A DNA stretch of 39,073 nucleotides from an uncultured bacterium (GTDB lineage Bacteria; Cyanobacteriota; Vampirovibrionia; Gastranaerophilales; Gastranaerophilaceae), in the NCBI GenBank assembly GCA_900549855.1, contig URPS01000020.1, positions 1-39,073 of the forward strand. The letters are read 5' to 3'. Numbering within the stretch: position 1 is the first letter of the stretch; each line of letters opens with the position of its first letter. Under the pieces are notes generated by a model, which saw only the letters and a list, made by a program, of their open reading frames with translations, was not told the DNA's origin and ran no database searches. The position numbers and the translations under genes were made by a program. This document shows, piece by piece, positions 8,947-17,314 of this stretch.

Positions 8947-9974
8947 TCTCTTTCACGAGCTTTCTTAAGAAGTGCATCATCATTAGTGCGTTCAGCAAGC
9001 GGCATTGGAATAAATAAATCTTTGTATCTTCTAATTGCATATTGATCAGTCATTCCAGATATATAATCTGCAACAATTTGCGGAATTTCTTCTTGTGTAT
9101 AATAAGGTTGAAGCATATTAGTATAATATTCGTACAAAGATTTTATAATATTTTTAGCTTTCTTTTCTTCTGCTTTTGCAATTGGATCCAGATAAACATT
9201 ATCAAACATCCAAGTCCTAAGTTTTGTTACGTAAAACCAGCCTTCTTCCGACATCGTAACTTTTTCTTGATTCATAGAACTTGTGATTACATCTGTAATC
9301 ATTTTACCCAACCTTGCAGATTGATTAGAAGTGAAATATTTAACACAATCGTTTGGTAAATCTTCTTCTGAAATAATCCCTGCTCTTATGGAATCTTCTA
9401 TGTCGTGATTTATGTATGCTATTTTATCAGCATATTGAACAACTTGCGCTTCCGGAGTTTTAGGTTTGTATCCCCAAGTGTGGGTTAAAATTCCGTCAAC
9501 AGTTTCACGACATAAATTCATATCTTCCAGAACTTCTACAACTCTAACGCTTTGTAAGTTGTGATGAAATCCTGTTGGAAGCAATTCATCTAAAGTCCCT
9601 TCGCCGCAGTGACCAAAAGCCGTGTGCCCTAAATCGTGTCCAAGTGCGATTGCTTCAACTAAGTCTTCATTTAACTTTAATGCTCTTGCCATAGTCCTAC
9701 CTATTTGAGCAACTTCAAGAGTGTGAGTTAAACGTGTTCTGAAGTGATCATTAAAAGGTGATAAAAACACCTGTGTTTTATGTTTTAAACGTCTGAATGA
9801 CTTTGAATGAAGAATTTTATCTCTATCTCGTTGAAATTCTGTTCTGATTTCAAATTGTTCATTTCTTGGGCGCTTTCTACCTTTTGATTTTAAACATTTT
9901 GTAGCATATGGACTCAAAATCTCAAGTTCACGTTCTTCTAATTGTTCTTTTATTGTTTTGCAATTTGTATTCAT
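8943..9974 (-). CDS. dgt: dGTPase-like deoxynucleoside triphosphate triphosphohydrolase (HD domain)
   Basis: This family cleaves dNTPs to deoxynucleosides plus triphosphate. The start is set at the ATG at 9974 (343 residues), giving the N-terminus MNTNCKTIKEQLEERELEILSPYA that matches the family. An in-frame ATG at 10019 would add 15 atypical residues. HD metal-site residues are visible: RLTHTLEV (His84), ALGHDLGHTAFGH (His113, Asp114, His117) and YADKIAYINHD further on. The RRLKHKTQVF motif near residue 61 is typical of the bacterial dGTPase-like subgroup. TATAAT lies only six bases before the ATG, suggesting a leaderless transcript. lipM overlaps its stop. It may act in dNTP balance or phage resistance, as shown for some relatives. 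Confidence 0.93.
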   Translation of the reverse strand: MNTNCKTIKEQLEERELEILSPYATKCLKSKGRKRPRNEQFEIRTEFQRDRDKILHSKSFRRLKHKTQVFLSPFNDHFRTRLTHTLEVAQIGRTMARALKLNEDLVEAIALGHDLGHTAFGHCGEGTLDELLPTGFHHNLQSVRVVEVLEDMNLCRETVDGILTHTWGYKPKTPEAQVVQYADKIAYINHDIEDSIRAGIISEEDLPNDCVKYFTSNQSARLGKMITDVITSSMNQEKVTMSEEGWFYVTKLRTWMFDNVYLDPIAKAEEKKAKNIIKSLYEYYTNMLQPYYTQEEIPQIVADYISGMTDQYAIRRYKDLFIPMPLAERTNDDALLKKARERE

Positions 9975-9981
9975 ACCCAGA

Positions 9982-9987
9982 TTATAT
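9982..9987 (-). promoter_or_regulatory. -10 box giving a possibly leaderless dgt transcript
   Basis: On the minus strand the order is TATAAT, then CTGGGT, then ATG of dgt (9974). Transcription normally begins about seven bases after a -10 box, which would be the A of the start codon. No clear -35 is seen. Confidence 0.4.
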
Positions 9988-10018
9988 ATTAAACAAGCGG
10001 TTTTGCCTACTATAATCA

Positions 10019-10047
10019 TTGTATTTTTCGGGTATATAGTGTATTAT
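10019..10047 (+). promoter_or_regulatory. Sigma-70-type promoter for the mgtC-TPR operon
   Basis: TTGTAT (10019-10024) and TATTAT (10042-10047) are separated by exactly 17 bp and lie 25 bp before the mgtC start. It is back-to-back with the dgt promoter region. Confidence 0.55.
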
Positions 10048-10071
10048 ATTTATATACTGGAGAGAGAATAG

Positions 10072-10791
10072 ATGAGTACTTTTTTTAATGCAGAATTTAT
10101 AATACGCTTGTTTATGGCAATTGCTTTAGGCTTTGCTTTAGGTTTGGAAAGAGAACTTACAAATAAGTATGCGGGACTTAGAACACATATTTTGGTTTGT
10201 TTGGGAGCTTGTATTTTTACATTGCTTTCAATTTATGCGTTTCCGACTTTTGCAACCGGTGATAATGTCGATATTGCGCAAGCTACAGGTATAAGAGATA
10301 CTTCCAGAGTTGCAGCCCAAATTGTTACAGGTATTGGTTTTATAGGTGCCGGTACAGTACTTAGAAATGGTCCTATGGTTTTTGGATTAACAACAGCGGC
10401 TACATTATGGATTGCAGCTAGTATCGGTATGGCTTGTGGCGCAGGGATTTTTGATGTTGCAATTATTGCAACAGTATTGAGTGTAGCGGTATTGACGCTT
10501 ATCAGAATCTTTGAAAAACAAATTTTACCATCAAGCGGGAAATTAGTCAGAAGATGCAAAATGACAGTGTATCTAAATATAAATGATGTAAAAACTGTTT
10601 ACGATTTTTTGTGTAGTAATGTAGAAAATGTAAGGGATTTTTCATCTAAAAAACTTTTAGAAAATCCGCAGAAGGCGAAAGTAACAGTAGTTTTTGATAT
10701 CGGTTGCAAAAGAGCTTTAAATTCTTTTTATGACAAGGTTAATGGTTTAGTTGATTTGGATTCAATATCATTACAGGAATTAAATGATTAA
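10072..10791 (+). CDS. MgtC/SapB-family membrane protein
   Basis: This 239-residue inner-membrane protein has four or five hydrophobic segments in the first 150 residues and a soluble C-terminal domain (about 158-239). The family signature is clear: GLERELTNKYAGLRTHILV near residue 24 and VTGIGFIGAGTVLRNG near residue 85. MgtC proteins support growth at low magnesium and inside macrophages, and act on the ATP synthase or on phosphate uptake in Salmonella. The exact role outside that genus is unsettled. A GGAGAG site precedes the ATG. The next gene starts eight bases before its stop, so the two are translationally coupled. Confidence 0.92.
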   Translation: MSTFFNAEFIIRLFMAIALGFALGLERELTNKYAGLRTHILVCLGACIFTLLSIYAFPTFATGDNVDIAQATGIRDTSRVAAQIVTGIGFIGAGTVLRNGPMVFGLTTAATLWIAASIGMACGAGIFDVAIIATVLSVAVLTLIRIFEKQILPSSGKLVRRCKMTVYLNINDVKTVYDFLCSNVENVRDFSSKKLLENPQKAKVTVVFDIGCKRALNSFYDKVNGLVDLDSISLQELND

Positions 10792-12148
10792 GGAAAAAGA
10801 GAAAAAAGAACGATTTATACAAAAAACTAAAACGCAAATTATCAAAGAGTATTTGCGCACCGTTTTTTATTCTTTTTCTATTGCATTAATTTTTACGGTC
10901 TTACTTTCTTTTCATGCAAGAAGTGAAATGATAAAAAATCTTTATGAAAATAAAGGAATGCGAAACAAAATCAATCAAGAGCTTGCAAAACAATTGGTTC
11001 AAAAATCCGATTTTATGAAAGACTTAAGAACGAAAAACTATGCAATCTGCTTACAAGTCGGCAATATCTATGAATCAGCAGGAGATTATGAAAAAGCTCA
11101 ACAAGCTTATGAATTGGCTCTGGAGAAGGCTACTTATGGAACTTATACTCCTTATTACAGACTGTCAAGAGTCCTTATTTTGCAGGGCAAAATGGAAGAA
11201 GCTCAAACTATTATTAAATCAGTAAAAGATATCAGTGATAAAAATCTTATTAAGTTCAAGACTCGTGCATATATAGAAATGGGTGATAAATATTATTCTA
11301 TGGGTAAGTTTTTGAGTGCAGCAAAAAGTTATGAGAATGCAAAATTTTATTATGATAAATTTACTAAAAAAGATAAGAGTGTAGAAAAATCTATTGCAGA
11401 AAGAACGGTAAAAGCATATATAGAAACGGCTGATGTTATGGTTAAAAGTGGTCACAATTCTGATGCGGTAAGATTTTTACACAAAGCAGAAATATATGAC
11501 GCTAAGAATTTTAATTTAAGGTACAAACTCGCAATTATTTATTCAGATTTAGATCCGATTAAGTCTTTGAAATATTTTGAACCACTTTTGAAAGAAAAGC
11601 CTCAAAGTATTGATTATGGAGTTTACTCAAAAGCACTTATAAAAGCATCTAATATATTAGAATTGCAAGGTAGATTAACAGAAGCAAAATATTATAGATA
11701 TAAAATTCATTCGGTTGATTTGTTTGTAAATAATAAAGTTATTTACAAAAATGATATTGAAGTTTTAATTGACGAATTTGGTGTAAAAAAAGGATTCTTG
11801 ACTTATAAATTAAAAGGGAAATTCCGTTTTAAAAATGTATCCCATATGGATATTAAAAACATGTCCGTAGATTTTGTATTAAGAAAAGAAGAAAAAATCA
11901 AGGAAACTCAAGCTTATAGATGTGTGACAAAAAGTGCGCCGTTGTTTTCTAATGGTGGTGTGACAGAAGAAGTTGCAATTAGTTTAGGTAAAAATATTTT
12001 TACAAAAAGAGAACTGGATCAGTATATTGTTGATATTTATTTGTATAAAGATGAGCAATATAAAACACTTGTGTACTCAATGAAAGTTCCGCAAAAAAAA
12101 GTCAAAGATTTTTATGAGCTTGAACTGCTGCCTGATATAACATACTAA
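10784..12148 (+). CDS. Membrane-anchored TPR-repeat protein, unknown function
   Basis: A 454-residue protein with a charged cytoplasmic N-terminus (1-24) and one transmembrane helix at about 25-45 (TVFYSFSIALIFTVLLSFHA). Tetratricopeptide repeats extend from about residue 80 to 300, for example IYESAGDYEKAQQAYELALEKA and GDKYYSMGKFLSAAKSYENA. The last 130 residues look like a beta-rich domain with no recognised family. It probably scaffolds a complex outside the cytoplasmic membrane. Its start overlaps mgtC by eight bases, linking the two functionally. No catalytic motif is visible. Confidence 0.85.
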   Translation: MIKEKEKKERFIQKTKTQIIKEYLRTVFYSFSIALIFTVLLSFHARSEMIKNLYENKGMRNKINQELAKQLVQKSDFMKDLRTKNYAICLQVGNIYESAGDYEKAQQAYELALEKATYGTYTPYYRLSRVLILQGKMEEAQTIIKSVKDISDKNLIKFKTRAYIEMGDKYYSMGKFLSAAKSYENAKFYYDKFTKKDKSVEKSIAERTVKAYIETADVMVKSGHNSDAVRFLHKAEIYDAKNFNLRYKLAIIYSDLDPIKSLKYFEPLLKEKPQSIDYGVYSKALIKASNILELQGRLTEAKYYRYKIHSVDLFVNNKVIYKNDIEVLIDEFGVKKGFLTYKLKGKFRFKNVSHMDIKNMSVDFVLRKEEKIKETQAYRCVTKSAPLFSNGGVTEEVAISLGKNIFTKRELDQYIVDIYLYKDEQYKTLVYSMKVPQKKVKDFYELELLPDITY

Positions 12149-12195
12149 TGTTCACCTAAAATTTACAACTTAAGATTTACCACAAAAGAAAAGAT

Positions 12196-12978
12196 TTACC
12201 CCTTTAGTGTGGGAGCGGAATTCAGTAACAATTTTGTATAATCAGCTTTTGGGCTATTAAAGATTTTATCTGCAGAATTTTCTTCCACTAACTTTCCGAA
12301 ATACATTACGCCGACTCTATCTGCAAGATAACGTATAACGTTCAAATCATGAGAGATAAAAAGAATTGTTAAATTACGTTCTTTTTTTAAATCTTTAAGA
12401 AGATTGATGATTTGAGCTTGTATACTTGCATCCAGTGCACTGACGGGTTCGTCTGCAATAATTAGTTTTGGATTAAGAATTAAGGCTCTTGCGATAGCAA
12501 TCCTTTGCCTTTGTCCACCGGAAAACTCATGCGGATATCTATCCAAGCTATCATCTGATAAACCTACATCATATAAAACAGATTTAACTAGTGCATTTTT
12601 TCTGTTTTTAGAATAATTTGTGTTGATATCAAGCGGTTCAACCAAAATATCCTTAATCTTCATCTTAGGATTCAGACTGGAATAAGGATTCTGAAATATC
12701 ATTTGCACATCCTTGGGATAGCTTTTCTTTTCTTCTTTTGAATATTGTAAAATATTTTTGTTTTCAAATAAAATTTCACCACTAATCGGTGTTACAAGTC
12801 TTGTTATGGATTTTGCAATTGTAGATTTGCCACAACCGGATTCGCCGGCTAAAGCATAAATTTCACCTTTGTTTATAAAAAGTGAAACATTGTCGACAGC
12901 CCTAAGCGCTTTTTTTGAGTTACTATTCAGGGTTACATAATCAACTGTTAAATTTTTTATCTCTAAAATTTTATCCAC
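12196..12978 (-). CDS. ABC transporter ATPase, oligopeptide/dipeptide (DppF/OppF) type
   Basis: A 260-residue nucleotide-binding subunit: Walker A GESGCGKST (45-53), signature FSGGQRQRIAIARAL, Walker B LIIADEPVSALD and a switch histidine in LFISHDL. The helical region MIFQNPYSSLNPKM is characteristic of DppF/OppF-type peptide importers. The start codon is GTG at 12978 with no Shine-Dalgarno. A GATAAT box lies eight bases upstream, so translation may be leaderless. No permease, binding protein or DppD partner is adjacent on either side, so partner subunits must be encoded elsewhere or the protein serves another complex. The typical DppF C-terminal extension is short here, ending SAPTLKG. Confidence 0.92.
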   Translation of the reverse strand: MDKILEIKNLTVDYVTLNSNSKKALRAVDNVSLFINKGEIYALAGESGCGKSTIAKSITRLVTPISGEILFENKNILQYSKEEKKSYPKDVQMIFQNPYSSLNPKMKIKDILVEPLDINTNYSKNRKNALVKSVLYDVGLSDDSLDRYPHEFSGGQRQRIAIARALILNPKLIIADEPVSALDASIQAQIINLLKDLKKERNLTILFISHDLNVIRYLADRVGVMYFGKLVEENSADKIFNSPKADYTKLLLNSAPTLKG

Positions 12979-13005
12979 ATATATATATTATCATAATTTG
13001 GTTTA

Positions 13006-13014
13006 TGGTAAAAT
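13006..13014 (+). promoter_or_regulatory. Extended -10 promoter for the AI-2E/radical-SAM operon
   Basis: TGGTAAAAT is an extended -10 element (TGn followed by TAAAAT) 25 bp before the chosen start at 13040. It lies within the alternative longer reading frame, which supports the shorter start. Confidence 0.5.
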
Positions 13015-13039
13015 CGTCGATGAGGATAAGGAGTTTAAT

Positions 13040-14065
13040 ATGTTTGATGTTTTTGTAAAAAAATATATAACTGTAAAGAATATAATATTTTTCATAATTG
13101 CACTGCTATTTTTGATTTTTATCACAAAAATTAAAGATATCGCAATATTGTTTTTTGCATCATACGTAATTGCATGCTCGCTTAATCCCCTTGTTGATAA
13201 AATGGAAAAAAAGATGAACCGTTCTTTGGCATCTGTTTTGGTTTTATCGGGAATTTTAATTTTGTCAGCCGGATTTTTGTTACCACTAATCCTTGTTGCC
13301 GGTCATCAGATAAAATCATTTTTGCTAATGTTACCTGAACACATAGATACTGTTAAGAACTTTTTACTTACAACTCCGTTTGTTAATCAATCTGCGCTTG
13401 CACAATTGGACATAGGAGAAGTTTTATCAACTGCATCCGGTTTTACTTCAAAATTTGTAAATGATTCTATAAATTTCAGCATGGAACTTGCTTCTGCTAT
13501 CGTGTATTCTCTTGCTGCTTGTATTATTGTTTACTATTTTATGGTCGATAAAGAAACTGTTAGAAAAACGTATTGCAGTTTGTTCCCAAATCAAATGAAA
13601 AAGCGTGCGGAAGAAATTCTTGATTCTATTTCTGAAAAAATTGGCGGTTATATGATTGCACTTGTTGTAACAATTGTATTTGTTGGTCTGATGATGACTA
13701 TGGCATTGTTGGTATTAGGTGTAGACTATGCTTTATTATTAGGGGTTTTAACATCCGTACTTGATATAATACCTGTAGTAGGACCGGCTTTGGCGCTTGT
13801 TATAACGTTGCTTGTTGCTTACAAAATGGGAGCACTAACAATTGCACTTATTATTGTTTGGTTTGCAATTGTACAATGGGCAGAAAATAATCTGGTAAGA
13901 CCTTATATTTTTGGCAAATTTCTGGATCTCCATCCGTTAATAATTTACTTTTTCTTATTTGTAACTGCACAATATTTAGGAGTAATTGGTGTAGTATTTG
14001 CTCCGGCAATTGCAGCAACAGTTTGTGTTTTGATAGAAGAACTTTATATTAAGAATGTAAATTAA
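13040..14065 (+). CDS. AI-2E/PerM-family transporter
   Basis: A 341-residue polytopic membrane protein. The start at 13040 is chosen because AAGGAG (13028-13033) lies six bases upstream; an in-frame ATG at 12998 lacks a ribosome-binding site and would add 14 charged residues. Seven or eight hydrophobic segments are seen, with the family landmarks DIIPVVGPAL (about 243-252) and VRPYIFGKFLDLHPLIIYFFLF near residue 290. Members export or import varied small molecules; the autoinducer-2 link applies to only a few. The next gene begins at its last base (TAATG), so the two are co-translated. Confidence 0.92.
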   Translation: MFDVFVKKYITVKNIIFFIIALLFLIFITKIKDIAILFFASYVIACSLNPLVDKMEKKMNRSLASVLVLSGILILSAGFLLPLILVAGHQIKSFLLMLPEHIDTVKNFLLTTPFVNQSALAQLDIGEVLSTASGFTSKFVNDSINFSMELASAIVYSLAACIIVYYFMVDKETVRKTYCSLFPNQMKKRAEEILDSISEKIGGYMIALVVTIVFVGLMMTMALLVLGVDYALLLGVLTSVLDIIPVVGPALALVITLLVAYKMGALTIALIIVWFAIVQWAENNLVRPYIFGKFLDLHPLIIYFFLFVTAQYLGVIGVVFAPAIAATVCVLIEELYIKNVN

Positions 14066-15549
14066 TGGAAAAGAAATTATATAAACCTACAAGTGGAGAT
14101 TACAATTTTTTAATGGCATATCCTGCGATTGAAGAGTTTGCATTGGCTTCTCTTGGGTATTTGTGGTTGTATCGTTTAGCCGATATGACAGAAGGAATAA
14201 ATGCCATAAGATGTGCTACCGATAATTTACCGAACTTACGCAATATTGATAGTATCGCTTTTTCAATGTCTTTCGACTTTGATTTTATGGGTGTGTTTGA
14301 AATATTAGAAAAACTCAATATTCCTTTTTATGCAAAAGATAGAGATGATAGTTATCCGCTTGTTTTTGCCGGAGGTCCTGTTCTCACTACTAATCCACGA
14401 CCTTATGAAGCATTTTTTGATTTTATGATGATAGGTGATGGTGAAGACGGGTTTAAAAAAGTTCTGGAAATCTTAAAAAATCATAATAAGAAGGATGCGT
14501 TAGAACTTATCAAAGATGTTGAAGGGATTTATATTCCTAATCATCCGGTAAAAAAAGCAACGGTGAAACTTGAAGACGTGATTTATACTCCAATTATCAG
14601 TGACAAAGGTTATTTCAAAGACACGTTTATTATTGAGGTGGCTCGTGGTTGTATGAATAGATGTGCCTTTTGTACTGCTTCATACTTAAACTTGCCTTTT
14701 AGAGCAAATAGTTTTGATAAAATTATTGATTCAATAGATTTAGGTTTAAATTATACCAATAAAATAGCTCTTCTTGGTGCCCAAATTAGTGCGCATCCTC
14801 AGTTTGATGAAATAATGAAATATTTGTCCGATAAGATTGATTCCGGTCAAGATATAGAAATCGGAATATCATCATTAAGAACAGATTCTGTAACACCGCA
14901 AATGGTTAAAACACTTGTTAAAGGTGGACAAAGACATTCTACGATTGCAATAGAAGCGGCAAGTGAAAGATTACGTCGTTTCATTAATAAAAATCTGAAA
15001 GAAGAACAAATTTTAAACGCCGTTAAAGTGGCTCGAGAAAATGGGTTAAAAGGGCTGAAAATATACTCAATGATTGGAATTCCAAATGAAACTTATGACG
15101 ATTTGGATGAATTTATGCGACTTGGAAAGAAAATTAAAGCAGAAAATAAAGGTTTCAGTATTGAATTTTCTTTTTCATCATTTGTTCCAAAACCAAATAC
15201 TCCTTTTCAATGGTCAATGCGTGAAGATACAAAAACTTTAGAAAAGAAACAAAAATATTTAGAAAAAGAGCTGGCAAAAGTCGGTATCAGTGCAAAATTT
15301 TCTAGTATAAAGTGGGATTATTGGCAAGCGGTTATTTCTCGTGCTGATAGTAGTTTTGCTCCGTTTTTAGTTGAGGTTTATAAACTCGGTGGTAAAATTG
15401 GTGCGTATAAATCAGCACTCAAAGACTTGAAATTAAGAGTAAAAGATAGTTTTACGTTTGATGAGCTGCTGCCTTGGGACATAATTTCTATCGAACCACG
15501 AAAACAGTTATTGATAAATGAATATTACCGTTTGGAAAAACGACTTTAG
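14065..15549 (+). CDS. Radical-SAM protein with N-terminal B12-binding-like region
   Basis: A 494-residue radical S-adenosylmethionine enzyme. The 4Fe-4S-binding motif CMNRCAFC places cysteines at 196, 200 and 203, after the strand FIIEVARG. The first 170 residues look like a degenerate cobalamin-binding domain (SIAFSMSFDFDFMGVFEILEKL, VFAGGPVLTTNPRPY, MIGDGEDG), as in TIGR03960-type proteins. The C-terminal third (FVPKPNTPFQW, AVISRADSSFAPFLVEVYKLG) also matches that group. In many bacteria such proteins are fused to or sit next to a TIGR03936 domain. The reaction is unknown. It starts in the TAATG overlap with the transporter gene. Confidence 0.88.
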   Translation: MEKKLYKPTSGDYNFLMAYPAIEEFALASLGYLWLYRLADMTEGINAIRCATDNLPNLRNIDSIAFSMSFDFDFMGVFEILEKLNIPFYAKDRDDSYPLVFAGGPVLTTNPRPYEAFFDFMMIGDGEDGFKKVLEILKNHNKKDALELIKDVEGIYIPNHPVKKATVKLEDVIYTPIISDKGYFKDTFIIEVARGCMNRCAFCTASYLNLPFRANSFDKIIDSIDLGLNYTNKIALLGAQISAHPQFDEIMKYLSDKIDSGQDIEIGISSLRTDSVTPQMVKTLVKGGQRHSTIAIEAASERLRRFINKNLKEEQILNAVKVARENGLKGLKIYSMIGIPNETYDDLDEFMRLGKKIKAENKGFSIEFSFSSFVPKPNTPFQWSMREDTKTLEKKQKYLEKELAKVGISAKFSSIKWDYWQAVISRADSSFAPFLVEVYKLGGKIGAYKSALKDLKLRVKDSFTFDELLPWDIISIEPRKQLLINEYYRLEKRL

Positions 15550-15556
15550 CATAAAC

Positions 15557-15587
15557 AAAAGAAAAACCACTTTGTTGGACAAAGTGG
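15557..15587 (-). terminator. Terminator of the MGMAASQ gene
   Basis: A perfect 9-bp stem CCACTTTGT/ACAAAGTGG (15567-15575 with 15579-15587) is followed, on the minus strand, by TTTTTCTTTT. It lies 67 bp past the stop of the minus-strand gene and just after the stop of the convergent radical-SAM gene. Confidence 0.8.
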
Positions 15588-15653
15588 CGGAAAAAGGGAA
15601 AAGGGATTTAGGGAAAAATCTTACATCTTGTTTGTAGGCTTTTATTTGCCTTA

Positions 15654-16826
15654 TTAACTGAATATACCGAATGTTCTTTCGATGTTATCATCTCTAACTT
15701 TTTTGATTGAATCCATCTCTGTAGTTATTGATGTACGTTCGGTTTCCAGCTTGCTCAAATCTCTATCAAACTTGGTATCCTTTTGATTTATAACTCCAAG
15801 TTCATATTCATAAGTTGCTTCTGCTTTCTTTAAGTCAGCTTCATCTTGGACTTCTTGAATATAGTTTTGATTAGTGCTTGTAGCAACGCTTGTTTCTGTC
15901 CATTGTTTTTTGTCCGTATCATAATAGTCAATAAGGACTCTGCCAGAGCCAACCATATTATTTAACCACTCATTGCCTTCGCTGCCGGAAGCAGCTCCAT
16001 CCATTGTTTGACAGCCGCCAGAAGCTTGAATTTCATCATACAAGCGAGTATAGTAATTGAATTGGTCTTTAGGAAATTCTTCTGCATAATTTGTATCAAA
16101 ATCAGCATTATCTGCACTAGGATCGCAGTTAAGTTCTTTGTTATCACTTTTATTTAAGCGCATATAATTATAAATTTCGCTTCCAAAATTCGAATATAAG
16201 ACATTTCTAAAATTATTTAAAGCATCTTGTTTTTCTGCATTTGTTACACCATCTTTGTTACTAACTTCTGTTAAATTGTCATGAGCATTTTTTAATTTTT
16301 CATCAGTAGAATGGTTGTTATAAACCATTTCTTCTACTTCTGTCATCCAGAGGTCACCAATTGCTCCGCCTTCTGCAGCTTGATCTTTACCTATACCAAC
16401 AGATTGGCAGCATTTGTCTTCGTTACCGCCATTACCTTGCCAGTAAGCATTTTCTGCCATGCCTAACATAGCCCAAGCAAAACTGTATTTGTCATTGCCG
16501 TACTCTTCATAGGCTTGTGCTGTTTCAGAATCAACGATAACTTTACCTGTTTTAGCATCTTTTAAAGAATATTGCTTGCAACGGTTCTCGTCATATTTAC
16601 ATAAAGTATCAAAAGTTGCATCTATGAATGTACTTGTACCGTTTGAATTATTAAAAGCTACTTGAATTTTCTTCTTATCTAAAGCATCACAATAATTCTG
16701 ATACAACTCGTCTTTTTGAGTTGCAAGCTGGATTTTCTGATTCTCGATGTTTTGTGCTTTGTATTCAACATCGTGGAGTCGGCTCGTCAGAGTTAATAAT
16801 GTAGCTTGTGATGCTGCCATTCCCAT
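15654..16826 (-). CDS. MGMAASQ-type protein, probable flagellar-regulon secreted or axial protein
   Basis: The 390-residue protein has no signal peptide. Helical, coiled-coil-like ends (about 5-50 and 330-385) flank a polar, Asn/Asp-rich centre, which is the layout of flagellin and hook-associated proteins. The start MGMAASQATLLTLTSRLHDVE and the end ERTFGIFS resemble a paralogous family I recall from Gastranaerophilales genomes; its function is not known to me. A near-perfect sigma-28 promoter upstream (16866-16892) places it with late flagellar genes. About eight cysteines in the centre (e.g. EDKCCQ, LNCDP, GGCQT) are unusual for an axial protein. A terminator follows it. Real gene, secure; flagellar role is inferred. 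Confidence 0.8.
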   Translation of the reverse strand: MGMAASQATLLTLTSRLHDVEYKAQNIENQKIQLATQKDELYQNYCDALDKKKIQVAFNNSNGTSTFIDATFDTLCKYDENRCKQYSLKDAKTGKVIVDSETAQAYEEYGNDKYSFAWAMLGMAENAYWQGNGGNEDKCCQSVGIGKDQAAEGGAIGDLWMTEVEEMVYNNHSTDEKLKNAHDNLTEVSNKDGVTNAEKQDALNNFRNVLYSNFGSEIYNYMRLNKSDNKELNCDPSADNADFDTNYAEEFPKDQFNYYTRLYDEIQASGGCQTMDGAASGSEGNEWLNNMVGSGRVLIDYYDTDKKQWTETSVATSTNQNYIQEVQDEADLKKAEATYEYELGVINQKDTKFDRDLSKLETERTSITTEMDSIKKVRDDNIERTFGIFS

Positions 16827-16865
16827 AGCTTGAAATCGTCCTTTTTTTGTTTCCCTGTATTATTG

Positions 16866-16892
16866 TTTACGGCACAATTTTCAAAAACTTTA
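16866..16892 (-). promoter_or_regulatory. FliA (sigma-28) flagellar promoter
   Basis: On the minus strand TAAAGTTT (16885-16892), an 11-base spacer and GCCGTAAA (16866-16873) match the sigma-28 consensus TAAAGTTT-N11-GCCGATAA. The -35 octamer is identical, the spacing is exact and the -10 differs at one or two positions. The predicted transcript start is near 16859, about 33 bases before the ATG. Confidence 0.85.
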
Positions 16893-16919
16893 GGAATTTT
16901 TATAAAATGTTTACAAAAA

Positions 16920-16947
16920 TTTACAAAATAAAAATTAGATTTATAAT
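16920..16947 (+). promoter_or_regulatory. Strong sigma-70-type promoter upstream of tRNA-fMet
   Basis: TTTACA (16920-16925) and TATAAT (16942-16947) with a 16-bp spacer. It reads toward the tRNA with a leader of about 165 bases. A second, weaker pair TTGATT/CATAAT (17051-17056, 17073-17078, 16-bp spacer) lies closer to the tRNA and may be the true tRNA promoter. Apart from these I see no gene in 16827-17119. Confidence 0.6.
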
Positions 16948-17119
16948 AGAAATATGAAACTGCTTGAGTTGAAATGAACTAATGAAATGTTTAAAGGTGT
17001 TGAACTTTAAAGCAGAGTCTAACAAAATATTAAAAAAAATATTAAAATACTTGATTTTTTATTTTTACGGAGCATAATATAGATGTTGAGTGTATTTCAC
17101 TCGTGTACAAATTAAATAT

Positions 17120-17197
<78 letters not shown>

Positions 17198-17206
17198 TTG
17201 AATAGA

Positions 17207-17238
17207 GGGGATTTCAGGATTTTTGAATTCCCCTTTTC
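17207..17238 (+). terminator. Terminator just inside the element, behind tRNA-fMet
   Basis: GGGGATTTC (17207-17215) pairs with GAATTCCCC (17225-17233) with one mismatch, followed by TTTTCT. It lies within the element and would replace the tRNA's original terminator, which is now stranded at 28328-28359. Confidence 0.7.
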
Positions 17239-17259
17239 TCATAATAAAACTGTAAATAA

Positions 17260-17276
17260 TTCAACTATAATTCAAC
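17260..17276 (+). repeat. TTCAAC direct repeats, left end (possible integrase arm sites)
   Basis: TTCAAC occurs at 17260-17265 and 17271-17276, 11 bp apart. The same word with the same 11-bp phasing occurs near attR (28140-28175). Paired direct repeats near both att sites are what arm-type integrase sites look like. Confidence 0.5.
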
Positions 17277-17314
17277 AATGTAGCAAATTTATAAATTTAG
17301 GATAGAATATTGTT

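Noticed and set aside
16982..17077. 31-codon open frame between the strong promoter and tRNA-fMet
   Set aside because: It follows a good promoter and starts with ATG, but there is no Shine-Dalgarno and the peptide is simple Lys/Ile/Phe sequence from AT-rich DNA. Left as unproven.
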